Source: Roseibium sp. TrichSKD4
GTDB lineage: Bacteria; Pseudomonadota; Alphaproteobacteria; Rhizobiales; Stappiaceae
Reading direction: 5' to 3'
Assembly: GCF_000148725.1 (NCBI RefSeq)
Contig: NZ_GL476310.1
Span: 1-64,000 of the forward strand
Length of the DNA: 64,000 bases
Shown one piece after another: positions 11,644 through 21,441 of this stretch. The position numbers and the translations under genes were made by a program. Under the pieces are notes generated by a model. That model saw nothing but the letters and a program-made list of their open reading frames with translations. It searched no databases and was not told the DNA's origin. Positions within the stretch are counted from its first letter, which is position 1; each line of letters opens with the position of its first letter.

Positions 11644-12537
11644 TCAACGCTGGCAGCGCGGACAGTAAAATGTCGACCTGTTGGATTGAACAATGCGTTC
11701 GATGGTTCCGCCACAGCCTTCCGTCCGGCATGGCTCTCCTTCCCGGTCATAAACGGCAAAGCTGTGCTGAAAATATCCCAGCGAACCGTCTGCTTTGGTG
11801 TGGTCACGCAAAGTGGAGCCGCCAGCCTCAATGGCATCTGACAATGTGTCTCTAATCATTTCCGCCAGAAGTTTGGCCTTGTCGGTAGCTCGTCCGGTCT
11901 TGGTGGCTAGTGTTCCAGCCGCACGGATTGGATTGAGGCCAGAGCGCCACAGGGCTTCACACACATATATATTGCCAAGGCCAGCGATGAGACGTTGATC
12001 AAGCAGTGCGGCTTTTAGAGGAGCTTTTTTTCCTGAAAAGAGATCTGCAATCTGCTGTCCGTCCAAATCATTTCCTAGTGGCTCCATCCCCATCTTGGCA
12101 AAGAGAGGATGATCGCCAAGTGTCGCGCGCTCAATAAGTGTCATAAACCCAAAGCGCCGAGGGTCATTATAAATGATACGTGCAGTCGCCCCACTCTTTT
12201 GCTCAAGATGGAAGACAACGTGATCGTGCTTCGGGTTTTTTGATCGCTCAAATTGGAATGCTCCGGGAGAAAGCTCATCCGCGTCTGTTTCAATGCGGAA
12301 GGACCCGGACATGCCCAGATGCATGACCAGCACATCGCCGGTCTCAATGTCCGCCAGTAGATATTTGGATCTCCGAGACAAGGCCGTCACCTTGTGTCCG
12401 GTCAGGCGACCCTCGAAGTTTTCCGGAAAGGGAAAGCGCAGGTCTGGCCGGTTTTGGTCCAGTTTAGCAATCACAGCCCCTTCAAAGCTTGGGGCAAGGC
12501 CGCGCTTGACGGTTTCCACTTCTGGTAATTCTGGCAT
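11644..12537 (-). CDS. mutM: Formamidopyrimidine-DNA glycosylase
   Basis: Base-excision repair enzyme that removes oxidised purines such as 8-oxoguanine and cleaves the abasic strand. The N-terminus [14 protein letters not shown] carries the catalytic Pro2 and Glu3. The helix-two-turn-helix region includes [23 protein letters not shown]. The C-terminal zinc finger is complete: [13 protein letters not shown] then [10 protein letters not shown], four Cys. At 297 residues it is slightly longer than the E. coli enzyme but normal for alphaproteobacteria. Divergent from ubiE. Confidence 0.97.
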   Translation of the reverse strand: MPELPEVETVKRGLAPSFEGAVIAKLDQNRPDLRFPFPENFEGRLTGHKVTALSRRSKYLLADIETGDVLVMHLGMSGSFRIETDADELSPGAFQFERSKNPKHDHVVFHLEQKSGATARIIYNDPRRFGFMTLIERATLGDHPLFAKMGMEPLGNDLDGQQIADLFSGKKAPLKAALLDQRLIAGLGNIYVCEALWRSGLNPIRAAGTLATKTGRATDKAKLLAEMIRDTLSDAIEAGGSTLRDHTKADGSLGYFQHSFAVYDREGEPCRTEGCGGTIERIVQSNRSTFYCPRCQR

Positions 12538-12715
12538 GGAAGCACTGGTCTCCTGACGAGTGGCGCGCTATAGCCCTGCGGCATATGCGGAATCGACGCT
12601 GGCCAACATGGAACAGTCCGCCAGCTTGGTCTATGGTTCTGCAACACACTATATAGGCGGTCATCAGGATCGACCCAATTGCACGCCCGGAAAAATGGCG
12701 GACAGGAGACGAGAT

Positions 12716-13516
12716 ATGGCGCAAAACATTGACCGGGGGCAACGGACCAGTCGCTCGCCGGACGATATGCCCACAAGCTTTGGCTTCATCGAAGTGCAAG
12801 AGGGACGAAAGCAGGCTTTGGTGGACGATGTGTTCCACAAGGTAGCCAGCCGCTATGATATTATGAATGACCTTATGTCTGGCGGTCTGCACCGGGCCTG
12901 GAAAGATGCAATGGTTTCTTTTCTGGCGCCGCCCAAAACGAAATCTGGCAGTTGGCGTCATCTGGATGTTGCTGGGGGAACCGGTGATATCGCAACACGG
13001 GTTGTGGAGAAGTCCGGCCTGAGTGTGTCGTCAGTCGTCTGCGACATCAACGAATCCATGTTGGGTGTTGGAAAGGACCGGGCGGCAAAGGCGGGTTTGT
13101 CAGATCACATCGAGTTCGCTCAAGGAAATGCGGAGGACCTGCCTTTCCCGGACAAGAGCTTTGACGCTTATACGATTGCCTTTGGCATTCGCAACGTCCC
13201 CGATATTCCAAAGGCCTTGGCCGAAGCGCGGCGGGTGTTGAAGCGGGGCGGCCGCTTCATGTGTCTGGAATTCTCGGAAGTCGATGTTCCGGGTCTCGAC
13301 AAGGTCTATGACAGCTTTTCCTTCAACGCCATCCCGGCGATGGGGAAAATGGTAACCGGAGATGGAGAGCCGTACCGATACTTGGTGGAATCCATTCGCA
13401 AGTTCCCGCATCAAGAGCAATTCGCCCAGATGATCCGCGAGGCCGGGTTCGAACGGGTGTCTTATCGCAATTATTCCGGCGGAATTGCCGCGCTCCATTC
13501 AGGTTGGAAGCTTTAA
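12716..13516 (+). CDS. ubiE: Ubiquinone/menaquinone biosynthesis C-methyltransferase UbiE
   Basis: SAM-dependent C-methyltransferase of the ubiquinone (and menaquinone) pathway. It contains [38 protein letters not shown], the SAM loop [13 protein letters not shown] and, near the C-terminus, [18 protein letters not shown] chose the ATG at 12716 (266 residues) because AGGAG lies 7 bases before it; in-frame ATGs at 12695 and 12560 lack support. It precedes ubiB by 4 bp, so the two are surely co-transcribed. Confidence 0.96.
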   Translation: MAQNIDRGQRTSRSPDDMPTSFGFIEVQEGRKQALVDDVFHKVASRYDIMNDLMSGGLHRAWKDAMVSFLAPPKTKSGSWRHLDVAGGTGDIATRVVEKSGLSVSSVVCDINESMLGVGKDRAAKAGLSDHIEFAQGNAEDLPFPDKSFDAYTIAFGIRNVPDIPKALAEARRVLKRGGRFMCLEFSEVDVPGLDKVYDSFSFNAIPAMGKMVTGDGEPYRYLVESIRKFPHQEQFAQMIREAGFERVSYRNYSGGIAALHSGWKL

Positions 13517-13520
13517 ATTT

Positions 13521-15104
13521 ATGCCATTTGCAGTAATGCCTCTGTTTCGGCTTGCCAGAGCCGGGTTTGTCATGGCGCGGGAAGGCGTGTTCGGGCTTGC
13601 CCACTTGCCGGACTTGCCAACGGGTCCGCGCGTCGCGATTTCCGTTGCAAGACTGCTTGAACGGCGCGCGGTAAAGGACAAAAGCGCAGAGCTTCGCTTG
13701 TCTGATGCGCTGAATCGTCTCGGGCCTTCTTACGTCAAACTGGGGCAGTTTTTGGCAACGCGGGCCGATGTTGTCGGCAAGGAAGCGGCCAAGGATCTGT
13801 CAGCCTTGCAGGACAGGCTTCCGGCTTTCGATCATGAAGAAGCGCGAAAGGCTGTTGCAGAGCAACTTGGCATGCCGGTTGAAGAGGCCTTTGTTGAATT
13901 TGGTGTAGCCGTTGCTGCGGCCTCCATTGCGCAAGTTCACCCCGCTGTTGTGCGCGACAAGGACGGAACTGAGCGCAAGGTTGCAGTGAAAATACTGCGC
14001 CCCGGTGTGCAACGTCGGTTCAAGCGCGATCTGGAGAGCTATTATCTGGTGGCTCATCTTGCAGAGCGCTTTCACGAACCGTCGCGCCGGTTAAGACCGG
14101 TGGCGGTCGTCGACACGTTGGCGCAATCGGTCGCCATGGAAATGGATTTTCGTCTGGAAGCAGCTGCGCTTTCCGAAATGGCCGAGAATACAGCTGATGA
14201 TCCGGGTTTTCGTGTCCCCAATGTGGATTGGCTGCGCTCGGCCAAGGGCGTGCTGACCATGGAGTGGATCGACGGCTGCAAGATGTCGGATGTGGACGGG
14301 CTGAAAGCAGCAGGCCATGAACTGGAAGAGCTGGGCAATGCGGTCATTCAGAGTTTTCTGCGCCACACGCTGCGCGACGGGTTCTTCCACGCCGATATGC
14401 ATCAGGGTAACCTGTTCGTAGAGTCGGATGGAACGCTCGTTGCTGTTGATCTCGGCATTGTCGGGCGCTTGTCAAAGCTGGAACGCCGATTTCTGGCCGA
14501 AATCCTCTTTGGCTTCATCATCCGCAATTACCGCCGGGTGGCGGAAGTGCATTTTGAAGCCGGATATGTTCCAGCCCATCAGGATGTCGATATGTTCGCT
14601 CAGGCCATTCGGGCGATTGGCGAACCGATCCACGGCCATGATGCCAGCGAGATTTCGATGGCACGACTGCTCACCCAGCTTTTTGAAGTGACCGAACTCT
14701 TTGAAATGAAAACCCAGACCCAGCTTATCATGCTGCAAAAGAACATGGTGGTGGTCGAGGGCGTCGCCCGGTCCCTCAATCCACGGCTGGATATGTGGAA
14801 GACGGCAGAACCCGTGGTGGGTGATTGGATCAAGGAGCATCTCGGCCCCGTCGGCAAACTTCGGGATGCAGGCGACGTCTTCTCAGCGCTGGGTCGCATG
14901 GCCAATGACCTGCCGCTTTTCGCCGATCGCATTGGGCGCATGTCAGAAGAGCTGGAAAAGATGACAAACAGCGGTCTTCGTTTTGATGCTGAGACCGCTG
15001 AGGCCATCGGTAAGGCTGAGGCTCGCTACACCCGCTCAGGCCGCATCGCCCTTTGGGTGATCGCCATTTCTATGGCGACAATGGCCATTGACGTGCTGAG
15101 CTGA
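13521..15104 (+). CDS. ubiB: Ubiquinone biosynthesis regulatory protein UbiB
   Basis: An atypical protein-kinase-like (ABC1/ADCK) ATPase needed for ubiquinone synthesis. The KxGQ motif reads YVKLGQFLATRADVVG, followed by FDHEEARKAVAEQLG. The nucleotide-binding region has HPAVVRDKDG...VAVKILRPGV, and later GFFHADMHQGNLFV and LVAVDLGIVGRLS supply the catalytic and metal-binding Asp and Asn. A hydrophobic segment at the very C-terminus (RIALWVIAISMATMAIDVL) anchors it to the inner membrane. The ATG at 13521 gives 527 residues. The partner genes coaBC and dut that often follow ubiB in related genomes are absent here; alkB faces it instead. Confidence 0.95.
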   Translation: MPFAVMPLFRLARAGFVMAREGVFGLAHLPDLPTGPRVAISVARLLERRAVKDKSAELRLSDALNRLGPSYVKLGQFLATRADVVGKEAAKDLSALQDRLPAFDHEEARKAVAEQLGMPVEEAFVEFGVAVAAASIAQVHPAVVRDKDGTERKVAVKILRPGVQRRFKRDLESYYLVAHLAERFHEPSRRLRPVAVVDTLAQSVAMEMDFRLEAAALSEMAENTADDPGFRVPNVDWLRSAKGVLTMEWIDGCKMSDVDGLKAAGHELEELGNAVIQSFLRHTLRDGFFHADMHQGNLFVESDGTLVAVDLGIVGRLSKLERRFLAEILFGFIIRNYRRVAEVHFEAGYVPAHQDVDMFAQAIRAIGEPIHGHDASEISMARLLTQLFEVTELFEMKTQTQLIMLQKNMVVVEGVARSLNPRLDMWKTAEPVVGDWIKEHLGPVGKLRDAGDVFSALGRMANDLPLFADRIGRMSEELEKMTNSGLRFDAETAEAIGKAEARYTRSGRIALWVIAISMATMAIDVLS

Positions 15105-15121
15105 CGCCAATATTTCTGGTT

Positions 15122-15742
15122 TTAGGGTTTGGTGACCCGTCTCAAGGTCAGGTTCACTCGGCCTCCTTGTCGCATCAAGGTCGAGGTGTTCGGGACAAGC
15201 CGGTCTATCCCATGGAACGCAAGACGAGCCTCCCCGCCGAGGACAACAACATCTCCAGATTGCAGTTTCATGGATCGGGTCGGGCTCTTGCGCTCAACTC
15301 CTCCAATACGAAAGACCGCCGTATCCCCTAGAGATACCGAAATCACTGGTGCATCAAAGGTCTCTTCGTCCCGGTCTTGATGTAGGCCCATGCGGGCATC
15401 TTCATTATAAAAGTTGATGAGACAGGCTTCTGGCAATGCTGCATCAGGTGAAAGCTCCTGCCATAGACTGAGCAGGATTTCCGGGATCGGCGGCCAGGGA
15501 TTTCCCGTCACAGGATGGGTTGGCTGGTACCGATAGCCATCTTTGTCGGACACCCAGCCGAGCGCCCCGCAATTGCTCATACGAACAGAGAAGGGTTTTC
15601 CTGTGCGTGGCATTTCCGGCCGGTAGAGCGGTGCGCTGCCCAAAACATCGCGAATAATGTCCAGCAAATTTTCCTGCTGAACGCGGTCGAAATGTTCGGC
15701 AAGGAACTGGAACCCGCTGGGGAAAGGTGTGGATTTTGCCAT
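15122..15742 (-). CDS. alkB: AlkB-family DNA repair dioxygenase
   Basis: Fe(II)/2-oxoglutarate dioxygenase that removes alkyl lesions such as 1-methyladenine by oxidative demethylation. The 206-residue protein shows the substrate-lid motif FSVRMSNCGALGWVSDKDGYRY, the iron ligands HQD in ARMGLHQDRDE, the more distal His in RLAFHGIDR, and the 2-oxoglutarate-binding RVNLTLRR at the C-terminus. It ends 18 bp from the convergent ubiB stop, leaving no room for a usual terminator between them. No Ada-type box is evident upstream, so SOS or adaptive control cannot be claimed. Confidence 0.93.
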   Translation of the reverse strand: MAKSTPFPSGFQFLAEHFDRVQQENLLDIIRDVLGSAPLYRPEMPRTGKPFSVRMSNCGALGWVSDKDGYRYQPTHPVTGNPWPPIPEILLSLWQELSPDAALPEACLINFYNEDARMGLHQDRDEETFDAPVISVSLGDTAVFRIGGVERKSPTRSMKLQSGDVVVLGGEARLAFHGIDRLVPNTSTLMRQGGRVNLTLRRVTKP

Positions 15743-15845
15743 GTGTTTCCAGTTTGGCTTGTAAAAATGCGCGATGAAGAGCTGCGGTCCGGCAAGGTTT
15801 TACAGAATTATAAGCCGGCGCAAGCAAAACACAGTGAGTTCGTGA

Positions 15846-15875
15846 CTTGCGAGCGAATTATCCTCCACCTATATA
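15846..15875 (+). promoter_or_regulatory. Candidate RpoH (sigma-32) promoter of dnaK
   Basis: CTTG at 15846-15849, an 18-nt spacer, then CCTATATA at 15868-15875, close to the alphaproteobacterial heat-shock pattern. It is 131 bp upstream of the dnaK start. The hslV upstream region shows the same arrangement. Confidence 0.55.
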
Positions 15876-16005
15876 GCGGGTAACCGCTGAGTGGCTGAAA
15901 TGTCAAAGGTGGCTCAGTGTCCGGGTGAAGCCCGGAGTTTTTTGTGAGAGGAGCCGAAAGGATGCCGACCCGGGTCTTTTCGGTTTGCTAGAAAGAGAGG
16001 CAGAT

Positions 16006-17925
16006 ATGGCAAAGGTCATTGGTATCGACCTCGGCACGACGAACTCGTGCGTCGCCGTTATGGACGGCAAAGATTCCAAGGTAATCGAAAACGCAGAAGG
16101 CGCCCGGACAACTCCGTCCATGGTGGCATTCTCTGATGATGGCGAGCGCCTCGTCGGTCAGCCGGCCAAGCGTCAAGCGGTTACCAACCCGACAAACACC
16201 CTTTTTGCAGTCAAGCGTCTGATTGGCCGTCGGTTCGATGATCCGACCGTCGCCAAAGACAAGAAGCTGGTTCCGTTCGAAATCGTGAAGGCGGACAACG
16301 GCGACGCTTGGGTAGAAGCCGATGGTGAAAAATACTCCCCGTCGCAGGTGTCCGCTTTCATTCTGCAAAAGATGAAAGAAACCGCTGAGAGCTATCTCGG
16401 CGAAGGCGTGACCCAGGCGGTGATCACCGTTCCGGCCTACTTCAACGATGCACAGCGTCAGGCGACCAAAGATGCCGGCAAGATTGCTGGTCTGGAAGTC
16501 CTGCGCATCATCAACGAGCCAACCGCAGCAGCGCTGGCTTATGGCCTCGACAAAAACGACGGCAAGACCATTGCGGTTTATGACCTTGGTGGCGGTACTT
16601 TCGACGTTTCCATTCTGGAAATCGGCGATGGTGTCTTTGAAGTGAAGTCTACCAACGGCGACACTTTCCTCGGCGGTGAAGACTTCGACATGGTCCTGGT
16701 CGACTATCTGGCTGAAGAGTTCAAGAAGGATCAGGGAATTGATCTGAAGAACGACAAGCTGGCTCTGCAGCGTCTGAAAGAAGCTGCCGAAAAAGCCAAG
16801 ATCGAGCTGTCGTCTTCGTCGCAAACCGAAGTCAACCTGCCGTTCATCACTGCAGATGCCTCCGGTCCTAAGCACCTGACCTTGAAGCTGACCCGTGCGA
16901 AGTTTGAGGCGCTGGTTGATGATCTCGTCAAGCGCACCGTCAAGCCGATGGAAGCAGCACTGAAAGACGCAGGTCTTTCCGCAGGCGAAATCGACGAAGT
17001 CGTTCTCGTCGGCGGCATGACACGCATGCCGAAGGTCCAGGAGACGGTTAAGAACTTCTTCGGCAAGGAGCCGCACAAAGGCGTGAATCCTGACGAAGTG
17101 GTTGCCATGGGTGCGGCCATTCAGGCTGGCGTTCTGCAGGGCGACGTGAAAGACGTTCTGCTTCTTGATGTTACCCCGCTGTCATTGGGGATTGAAACTC
17201 TCGGCGGTGTGTTCACACGCCTGATCGACCGGAACACAACCATTCCGACCAAGAAGAGCCAGGTGTTCTCCACGGCGGAAGACAATCAGACGGCTGTAAC
17301 CATCCGCGTATTCCAGGGCGAGCGCGAAATGGCTGCGGACAACAAGGTTCTCGGTCAATTCGACCTGGTCGGCATTCCTCCGGCGCCACGCGGTGTCCCG
17401 CAAGTCGAAGTCACGTTCGACATTGATGCCAACGGTATCGTGAACGTGTCGGCAAAGGACAAGGGCACTGGCAAGGAACAGCAGATCCGCATTCAAGCTT
17501 CTGGTGGCCTCAGTGATTCCGATATCGATCAAATGATCAAGGACGCTGAGTCTCACGCCGATGAGGACAAGAAGCGGAAAGAGTTGGTTGAAGCCAAGAA
17601 CCAGGGCGAGTCGCTGTACCACTCCACCGAGAAGTCCCTGAAGGACTTCGGTGACAAGGTGAGCGAAGAAGACAAAGGCGCTATTGAATCTGCCATGGCC
17701 GAATTGAAAACGGCTCTGGACGGAGAAGATGGCGAAGACATCAAGGTCAAGACACAGACACTGGCTGACGCATCCATGAAACTGGGCGAAGCTATGTATG
17801 CTTCTGCTCAGGCCGATGCAGAGGCAGGTGCTGACGCCGATGATGCTGAAGCGTCTGCTCAGGACGATGATGTCGTCGATGCCGACTTCGAAGAGGTTCA
17901 GGACGACGACAAGAAGTCGGCCTAA
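16006..17925 (+). CDS. dnaK: Molecular chaperone DnaK (Hsp70)
   Basis: ATP-driven chaperone working with DnaJ and GrpE. The ATG at 16006 (639 residues, family length) opens [21 protein letters not shown] and is preceded by a purine-rich ribosome site; a further 27 in-frame codons upstream are not homologous. The ATPase domain shows [27 protein letters not shown] and [12 protein letters not shown]; the substrate domain contains [14 protein letters not shown] and the lid is acidic, ending in a [12 protein letters not shown] tail. A heat-shock-type promoter lies upstream. A strong hairpin follows the stop codon, and an unrelated methyltransferase separates dnaK from dnaJ. Confidence 0.98.
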   Translation: MAKVIGIDLGTTNSCVAVMDGKDSKVIENAEGARTTPSMVAFSDDGERLVGQPAKRQAVTNPTNTLFAVKRLIGRRFDDPTVAKDKKLVPFEIVKADNGDAWVEADGEKYSPSQVSAFILQKMKETAESYLGEGVTQAVITVPAYFNDAQRQATKDAGKIAGLEVLRIINEPTAAALAYGLDKNDGKTIAVYDLGGGTFDVSILEIGDGVFEVKSTNGDTFLGGEDFDMVLVDYLAEEFKKDQGIDLKNDKLALQRLKEAAEKAKIELSSSSQTEVNLPFITADASGPKHLTLKLTRAKFEALVDDLVKRTVKPMEAALKDAGLSAGEIDEVVLVGGMTRMPKVQETVKNFFGKEPHKGVNPDEVVAMGAAIQAGVLQGDVKDVLLLDVTPLSLGIETLGGVFTRLIDRNTTIPTKKSQVFSTAEDNQTAVTIRVFQGEREMAADNKVLGQFDLVGIPPAPRGVPQVEVTFDIDANGIVNVSAKDKGTGKEQQIRIQASGGLSDSDIDQMIKDAESHADEDKKRKELVEAKNQGESLYHSTEKSLKDFGDKVSEEDKGAIESAMAELKTALDGEDGEDIKVKTQTLADASMKLGEAMYASAQADAEAGADADDAEASAQDDDVVDADFEEVQDDDKKSA

Positions 17926-17935
17926 TCTGAATTGA

Positions 17936-17968
17936 GACCGGCGTTCGAAACTCCTTCGGATGCCGGTT
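17936..17968 (+). terminator. Strong hairpin after dnaK (attenuator or processing site)
   Basis: A 14-bp stem (17936-17949 with 17955-17968, a few G-U pairs) and a 5-nt loop begin 11 bases after the dnaK stop. The following bases are only weakly U-rich, so it may be a partial terminator or an mRNA-stabilising element that lowers read-through into the downstream genes. The first ATG of the next gene lies in its 3' arm. Confidence 0.6.
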
Positions 17969-18868
17969 TCAAAAGTATTCGGAGTTACCGTGCTCGATAT
18001 CGATCCACCATTCGGAACTTTCTCGCTACCAAGGCCTTTGGAGCGGCTTCGCACTCTCGCCGATGGTTTCCCAGAAAATCGGTTTGGGCGACTTGGTGTA
18101 TCGCTCGTACGAAAGATTTGTTTGGTTTTCGGAGGCGGATCCTTTGATGTCTCGATATACCCAACTACCTTTGCAAGGCTATACCCCACGACAAATCGCT
18201 GCGAGAAACGCGTATTTGTCGGTAAGCAATTTTTCGATTTGAAGGAGCGGCAGTATCTAACTTTTGCTCTCGAAAACAGCCCCGCAGATCGTCCATTTCA
18301 ATTTCTAGATCTTGGTGCAAATGTAGGTATGTACAGCCTCTGGGCGGTTGCTGAAGCGCGTAGGTTAGGCCGATCAATAAATGTAATTGCAGTTGAGCCC
18401 GATCAGACCACGGGAGCTCGATTGGCCGCTAACATTGCGGCGTCGTTTGCGGAAACAAATGTAAAGATAGTGCCTTGTGGCGTGGGCGGAGCACCGGGTA
18501 AGGCGCGGATGATTGAGGACGAGACCAATCGTGGTGGCAACCATATCAACTTGGTTAGAGGTGGCCTATCCAGCCCTGACATTTTCGTCGTCACTACAAT
18601 CCCCGAATTATGTGATGGCCATGGCATTGAGCGTGTTGATGCTATGAAAATAGATATCGAAGGCCACGATTACGCTGCACTCGAGAGTTTGTTTAAAAGC
18701 GGACGAAGAGAATTATTTCCGAAATGGATACAGGTAGAGGTAGGTCGTGGTGACAAGGGTGCCGATTTGCAGCGTTTGTGCTCGGACAATGGCTATTCTA
18801 TTGCTGCTCGCACAAAGTTAAACGCAATTATGCAGTACGAACCTGTTACTGGCTATGAGAGGTCCTGA
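17960..18868 (+). CDS. FkbM-family SAM-dependent methyltransferase
   Basis: A class I methyltransferase of the FkbM type, which usually O-methylates sugars or other small groups; the substrate here is unknown. Visible motifs are [15 protein letters not shown] (SAM loop, 115-129), VIAVEPD (142-148) and [15 protein letters not shown] (228-242), the FkbM hallmark. GC is low for this window (26 of 60 bases in one sampled line against 35 of 60 in dnaK) and ATA codons occur, unlike the flanking genes, suggesting acquisition. It sits between dnaK and dnaJ; its TGA overlaps the dnaJ ATG by one base. The start is uncertain: the first ATG (17960) lies in the 3' arm of a hairpin, and a GTG at 17990 is an alternative. 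Confidence 0.82.
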   Translation: MPVSKVFGVTVLDIDPPFGTFSLPRPLERLRTLADGFPENRFGRLGVSLVRKICLVFGGGSFDVSIYPTTFARLYPTTNRCEKRVFVGKQFFDLKERQYLTFALENSPADRPFQFLDLGANVGMYSLWAVAEARRLGRSINVIAVEPDQTTGARLAANIAASFAETNVKIVPCGVGGAPGKARMIEDETNRGGNHINLVRGGLSSPDIFVVTTIPELCDGHGIERVDAMKIDIEGHDYAALESLFKSGRRELFPKWIQVEVGRGDKGADLQRLCSDNGYSIAARTKLNAIMQYEPVTGYERS

Positions 18869-19992
18869 TGGCCAAACGCGATTTTTATGATGTCCTTGGC
18901 GTTGCGCGCGATGCGGACGAAAAGGCTCTGAAAAGCGCCTACCGGAAACAGGCAATGAAGTATCACCCGGATCGCAATCCGGATGATGCGGAAGCAGAAG
19001 CCAAGTTCAAGGAAGCCAATGAGGCGTATGACACGCTGAAAGACCCGCAAAAACGGGCCGCCTATGACCGATTCGGGCACGCTGCCTTTGAAAGTGGCGG
19101 TTTTGGCGGCGGTGGTACTGGCGCTCATGATTTTGGGTCGACCATGTCCGATATTTTCGAAGAGTTTTTCGGAATGGGGGGCGGTGGTGGTCGACGTTCT
19201 GGCGGGCGAGAGCGGGGCGCGGATCTTCGCTACAATCTCGATGTGACGCTGGAAGAGGCGTTTAACGGCAAGACAGTCGAAATCGAGGTGCCGACATCTG
19301 TTACGTGTGACACGTGCTCAGGCTCGGGCGCAAAGCCGGGAACGAGCCCGACCACATGCCGCACCTGTGGTGGTGCCGGTCGGGTACGCGCCGCGCAAGG
19401 CTTCTTTACACTGGAGCGGACATGTCCAACCTGTCAGGGGCGTGGTCAGGTGATTTCAGACCCGTGTACCTCTTGCTCTGGAACTGGACGCAAGACACAG
19501 GAGCGCACGCTCTCGGTCAATATTCCAGCAGGCATTGAAGATGGCACGCGCATTCGCATTGCCGGAGAAGGCGAAGCCGGAGTTCGCGGTGGGCCGTCTG
19601 GAGACCTCTACATCTTTGTTTCCATCAGGCCGCATGAACTTTTTCAGCGCGATGGGGCAGATCTTTACTGCCGTGTGCCGATTTCTCTGACAACGGCAGC
19701 TCTGGGCGGCCAGTTTGATGTGCCGACCGTTGACGGCAAAACAAGCCGGGTGAAGGTTCCGGAAGGCACGCAGACTGGAAAACAGTTCCGCCTCCGTAGC
19801 AAGGGCATGCCAATCATGCGCTCTACGCAAATGGGCGACATGTATATTCAGGTTACGGTGGAAACCCCAACCAATCTGACACGGCGTCAGCGCGAATTGC
19901 TGGCAGAATTCGAGAAAGAAAGCTCAGGCGAAACGCATCCAGAATCAGCCGGATTCTTCTCCAAGGTCAAGGACTTCATAGACAATCTTTGA
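18868..19992 (+). CDS. dnaJ: Molecular chaperone DnaJ (Hsp40)
   Basis: Co-chaperone that delivers substrates to DnaK and stimulates its ATPase. The J domain holds the HPD triad ([11 protein letters not shown]), then the Gly/Phe-rich linker (about 75-110). Four CxxCxGxG zinc repeats follow: [24 protein letters not shown] and CTSCSGTG. The C-terminal substrate domain includes [20 protein letters not shown]. 374 residues is standard. Its ATG overlaps the stop of the methyltransferase gene by one base, so translation may be coupled to that gene. Confidence 0.98.
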   Translation: MAKRDFYDVLGVARDADEKALKSAYRKQAMKYHPDRNPDDAEAEAKFKEANEAYDTLKDPQKRAAYDRFGHAAFESGGFGGGGTGAHDFGSTMSDIFEEFFGMGGGGGRRSGGRERGADLRYNLDVTLEEAFNGKTVEIEVPTSVTCDTCSGSGAKPGTSPTTCRTCGGAGRVRAAQGFFTLERTCPTCQGRGQVISDPCTSCSGTGRKTQERTLSVNIPAGIEDGTRIRIAGEGEAGVRGGPSGDLYIFVSIRPHELFQRDGADLYCRVPISLTTAALGGQFDVPTVDGKTSRVKVPEGTQTGKQFRLRSKGMPIMRSTQMGDMYIQVTVETPTNLTRRQRELLAEFEKESSGETHPESAGFFSKVKDFIDNL

Positions 19993-20023
19993 TCATAGGC
20001 GTATTCCTGCCTTATTGATTGAT

Positions 20024-20059
20024 TCAATTGAGGTCTGGGCATACCCGGCCCTCAATTGA
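20024..20059. repeat. Inverted repeat between dnaJ and pmtA
   Basis: A perfect 10-bp inverted repeat (TCAATTGAGG/CCTCAATTGA) with a 16-nt interior that can itself pair GGG with CCC. No U-run follows. It probably forms an mRNA hairpin between the two genes. Confidence 0.5.
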
Positions 20060-20078
20060 TGCGGTTTAAGGAGTTGAG

Positions 20079-20735
20079 ATGCTGGAAACGTCACGGTCCC
20101 ATGTTCGAACCTTGAAGGATAAGTTCCAGCGCCTGAAGTCTCACAAATTGACCTCCATCGAAGAGTTGCGCTTTTTGCGAACTTGGGTGGAAAGCCCGTT
20201 GAAAACAGGAGCTGTTGCGCCGTCTGGCTCCGACCTTGCGCGTAAAATGGCGTCTTTTGTTGATGTCACGCCCCATGCCCGGGTTTTGGAGCTAGGGCCG
20301 GGAACAGGTTCCGTTACAAAAGCGCTTTTGGCCCGCGGCCTCAAGCGCTCAGACCTGACTGTCATTGAGTATAGTCCCGAGTTTTGTCATCTGCTGCAGT
20401 CGCGCTTTCTGGGGATATTCGTTGTGGAAGGCGACGCCTACGCCCTACGCAACACATTGGGCCTCGGTCCCAATGAAGGCCGGTTTGATGCCATTATTTC
20501 TTCCCTACCTCTGCTGACCCGTCCAGAAAGCGCGCGGGTTGAGCTTTTGGAAGAGGCGATGGATCTGTTGCCCACTGGCGCCCCCTTCGTGCAGTTTTCT
20601 TACGGTCTTCTGCCGCCGGTAAAACCGGAAGCGGGGGTCAACGTGTCGGCTTCGTCCTGGGTTTGGAAAAACCTTCCGCCAGCGCGCGTGTGGGTTTACC
20701 GTGCGTCCGGAAAACGGTCGGCGCGCCCTCAATAG
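20079..20735 (+). CDS. pmtA: Phosphatidylethanolamine N-methyltransferase family protein (PmtA)
   Basis: Predicted SAM-dependent methyltransferase that converts phosphatidylethanolamine stepwise to phosphatidylcholine at the inner membrane. The 218-residue protein shows LRTWVESPLKTGAVAPSGSDLARKMA, typical of rhizobial PmtA, followed by the SAM motif VLELGPGTGSVTKALL and IEYSPEF. Placement after dnaJ matches the dnaJ-pmtA order in other Hyphomicrobiales. The start is supported by AAGGAG 6 bases upstream. Sequence alone does not exclude a related rRNA adenine dimethylase-like fold acting on another lipid. Confidence 0.83.
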   Translation: MLETSRSHVRTLKDKFQRLKSHKLTSIEELRFLRTWVESPLKTGAVAPSGSDLARKMASFVDVTPHARVLELGPGTGSVTKALLARGLKRSDLTVIEYSPEFCHLLQSRFLGIFVVEGDAYALRNTLGLGPNEGRFDAIISSLPLLTRPESARVELLEEAMDLLPTGAPFVQFSYGLLPPVKPEAGVNVSASSWVWKNLPPARVWVYRASGKRSARPQ

Positions 20736-20776
20736 GATGGCCGTCTGGTGTAGTTGTTCTTCACATTGAGGATACC

Positions 20777-21367
20777 ATGAACCAACCGAAAATTATGGTT
20801 CTGTCGGGCTCAGTCCGGTCCGGATCAGTCAATACCAAGCTCGCCGCGCTGGTGGGAAAAAAGCTCGCCTTGGCCGATGCGCAGGTCACAAATCTGTCGC
20901 TGAAAGACTACCCCCTGCCGCTTTATGATGGTGATTATGAAGCTGAGAAAGGTGTTCCCCCCGATCCAGCACAAAAGTTGAAGCGCCTGTTTCAGGCGCA
21001 GGATGGCGTTTTCATCGCCTGCCCGGAATATAATGCAGGCATTACGCCGCTGTTGAAGAACACCCTCGACTGGATCAGCCGTGTCAGCGAGCCGGGTGAA
21101 CCCGCTAAGCCTGCTTTCCGGAACCAGATTTATGCAATCGGAAGCGCGTCACCTGGCGGGTTTGGCGGTCTGCGTGGTTTGATCAGCATGCGCACCATTT
21201 TGGAGGTGGGTCTCGGGGCCCATGTGTTGCCGCAGATGGTGTCTGTTGCCCGTTCGCAAAGCGCATTTGACGACAAAGGCGATCTCACGGACGAACGAAC
21301 CGCAGACATGCTGGACACGATGGTAAAGGCCTTGCTGCGCCATTCTAAACTCAATTCCCATAACTAA
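20777..21367 (+). CDS. NADPH-dependent FMN reductase family protein
   Basis: A flavodoxin-fold quinone or FMN reductase of 196 residues. The FMN phosphate loop is LSGSVRSGSVNTKLA near the N-terminus, and the second flavin contact is CPEYNAGITPLLKNTLDWISR, both typical of the family. The ATG at 20777 begins MNQPKIMVLSGSVRSGS; a longer frame from 20663 overlaps pmtA and is not homologous. It may protect against quinone stress, but no physiological substrate can be inferred. Confidence 0.88.
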   Translation: MNQPKIMVLSGSVRSGSVNTKLAALVGKKLALADAQVTNLSLKDYPLPLYDGDYEAEKGVPPDPAQKLKRLFQAQDGVFIACPEYNAGITPLLKNTLDWISRVSEPGEPAKPAFRNQIYAIGSASPGGFGGLRGLISMRTILEVGLGAHVLPQMVSVARSQSAFDDKGDLTDERTADMLDTMVKALLRHSKLNSHN

Positions 21368-21379
21368 TCGGCTCGTTGC

Positions 21380-21409
21380 CTTGGAATTCGGGGCGCATCT
21401 GACTACATA
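21380..21409 (+). promoter_or_regulatory. Candidate RpoH promoter of hslVU
   Basis: CTTG at 21380-21383, an 18-nt spacer, then ACTACATA at 21402-21409. The spacing and the CTAyATA core match the dnaK upstream element. It is 33 bp before the hslV start, which is close but workable. Confidence 0.4.
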
Positions 21410-21441
21410 CGCACGCAACAGCCCGTGACGAAGAGGAAAAC

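Noticed and set aside
15988-17076. Long open frame on the strand opposite dnaK (362 codons)
   Set aside because: Mirrors the codon bias of dnaK, has no domain similarity and no ribosome site. Similar frames opposite nusA and infB were rejected for the same reason.
17936-20110. TTCGAA-containing stretches that could suggest tRNA T-loops
   Set aside because: They fall in a hairpin near 17945 and in pmtA, with no matching acceptor, D or anticodon stems.
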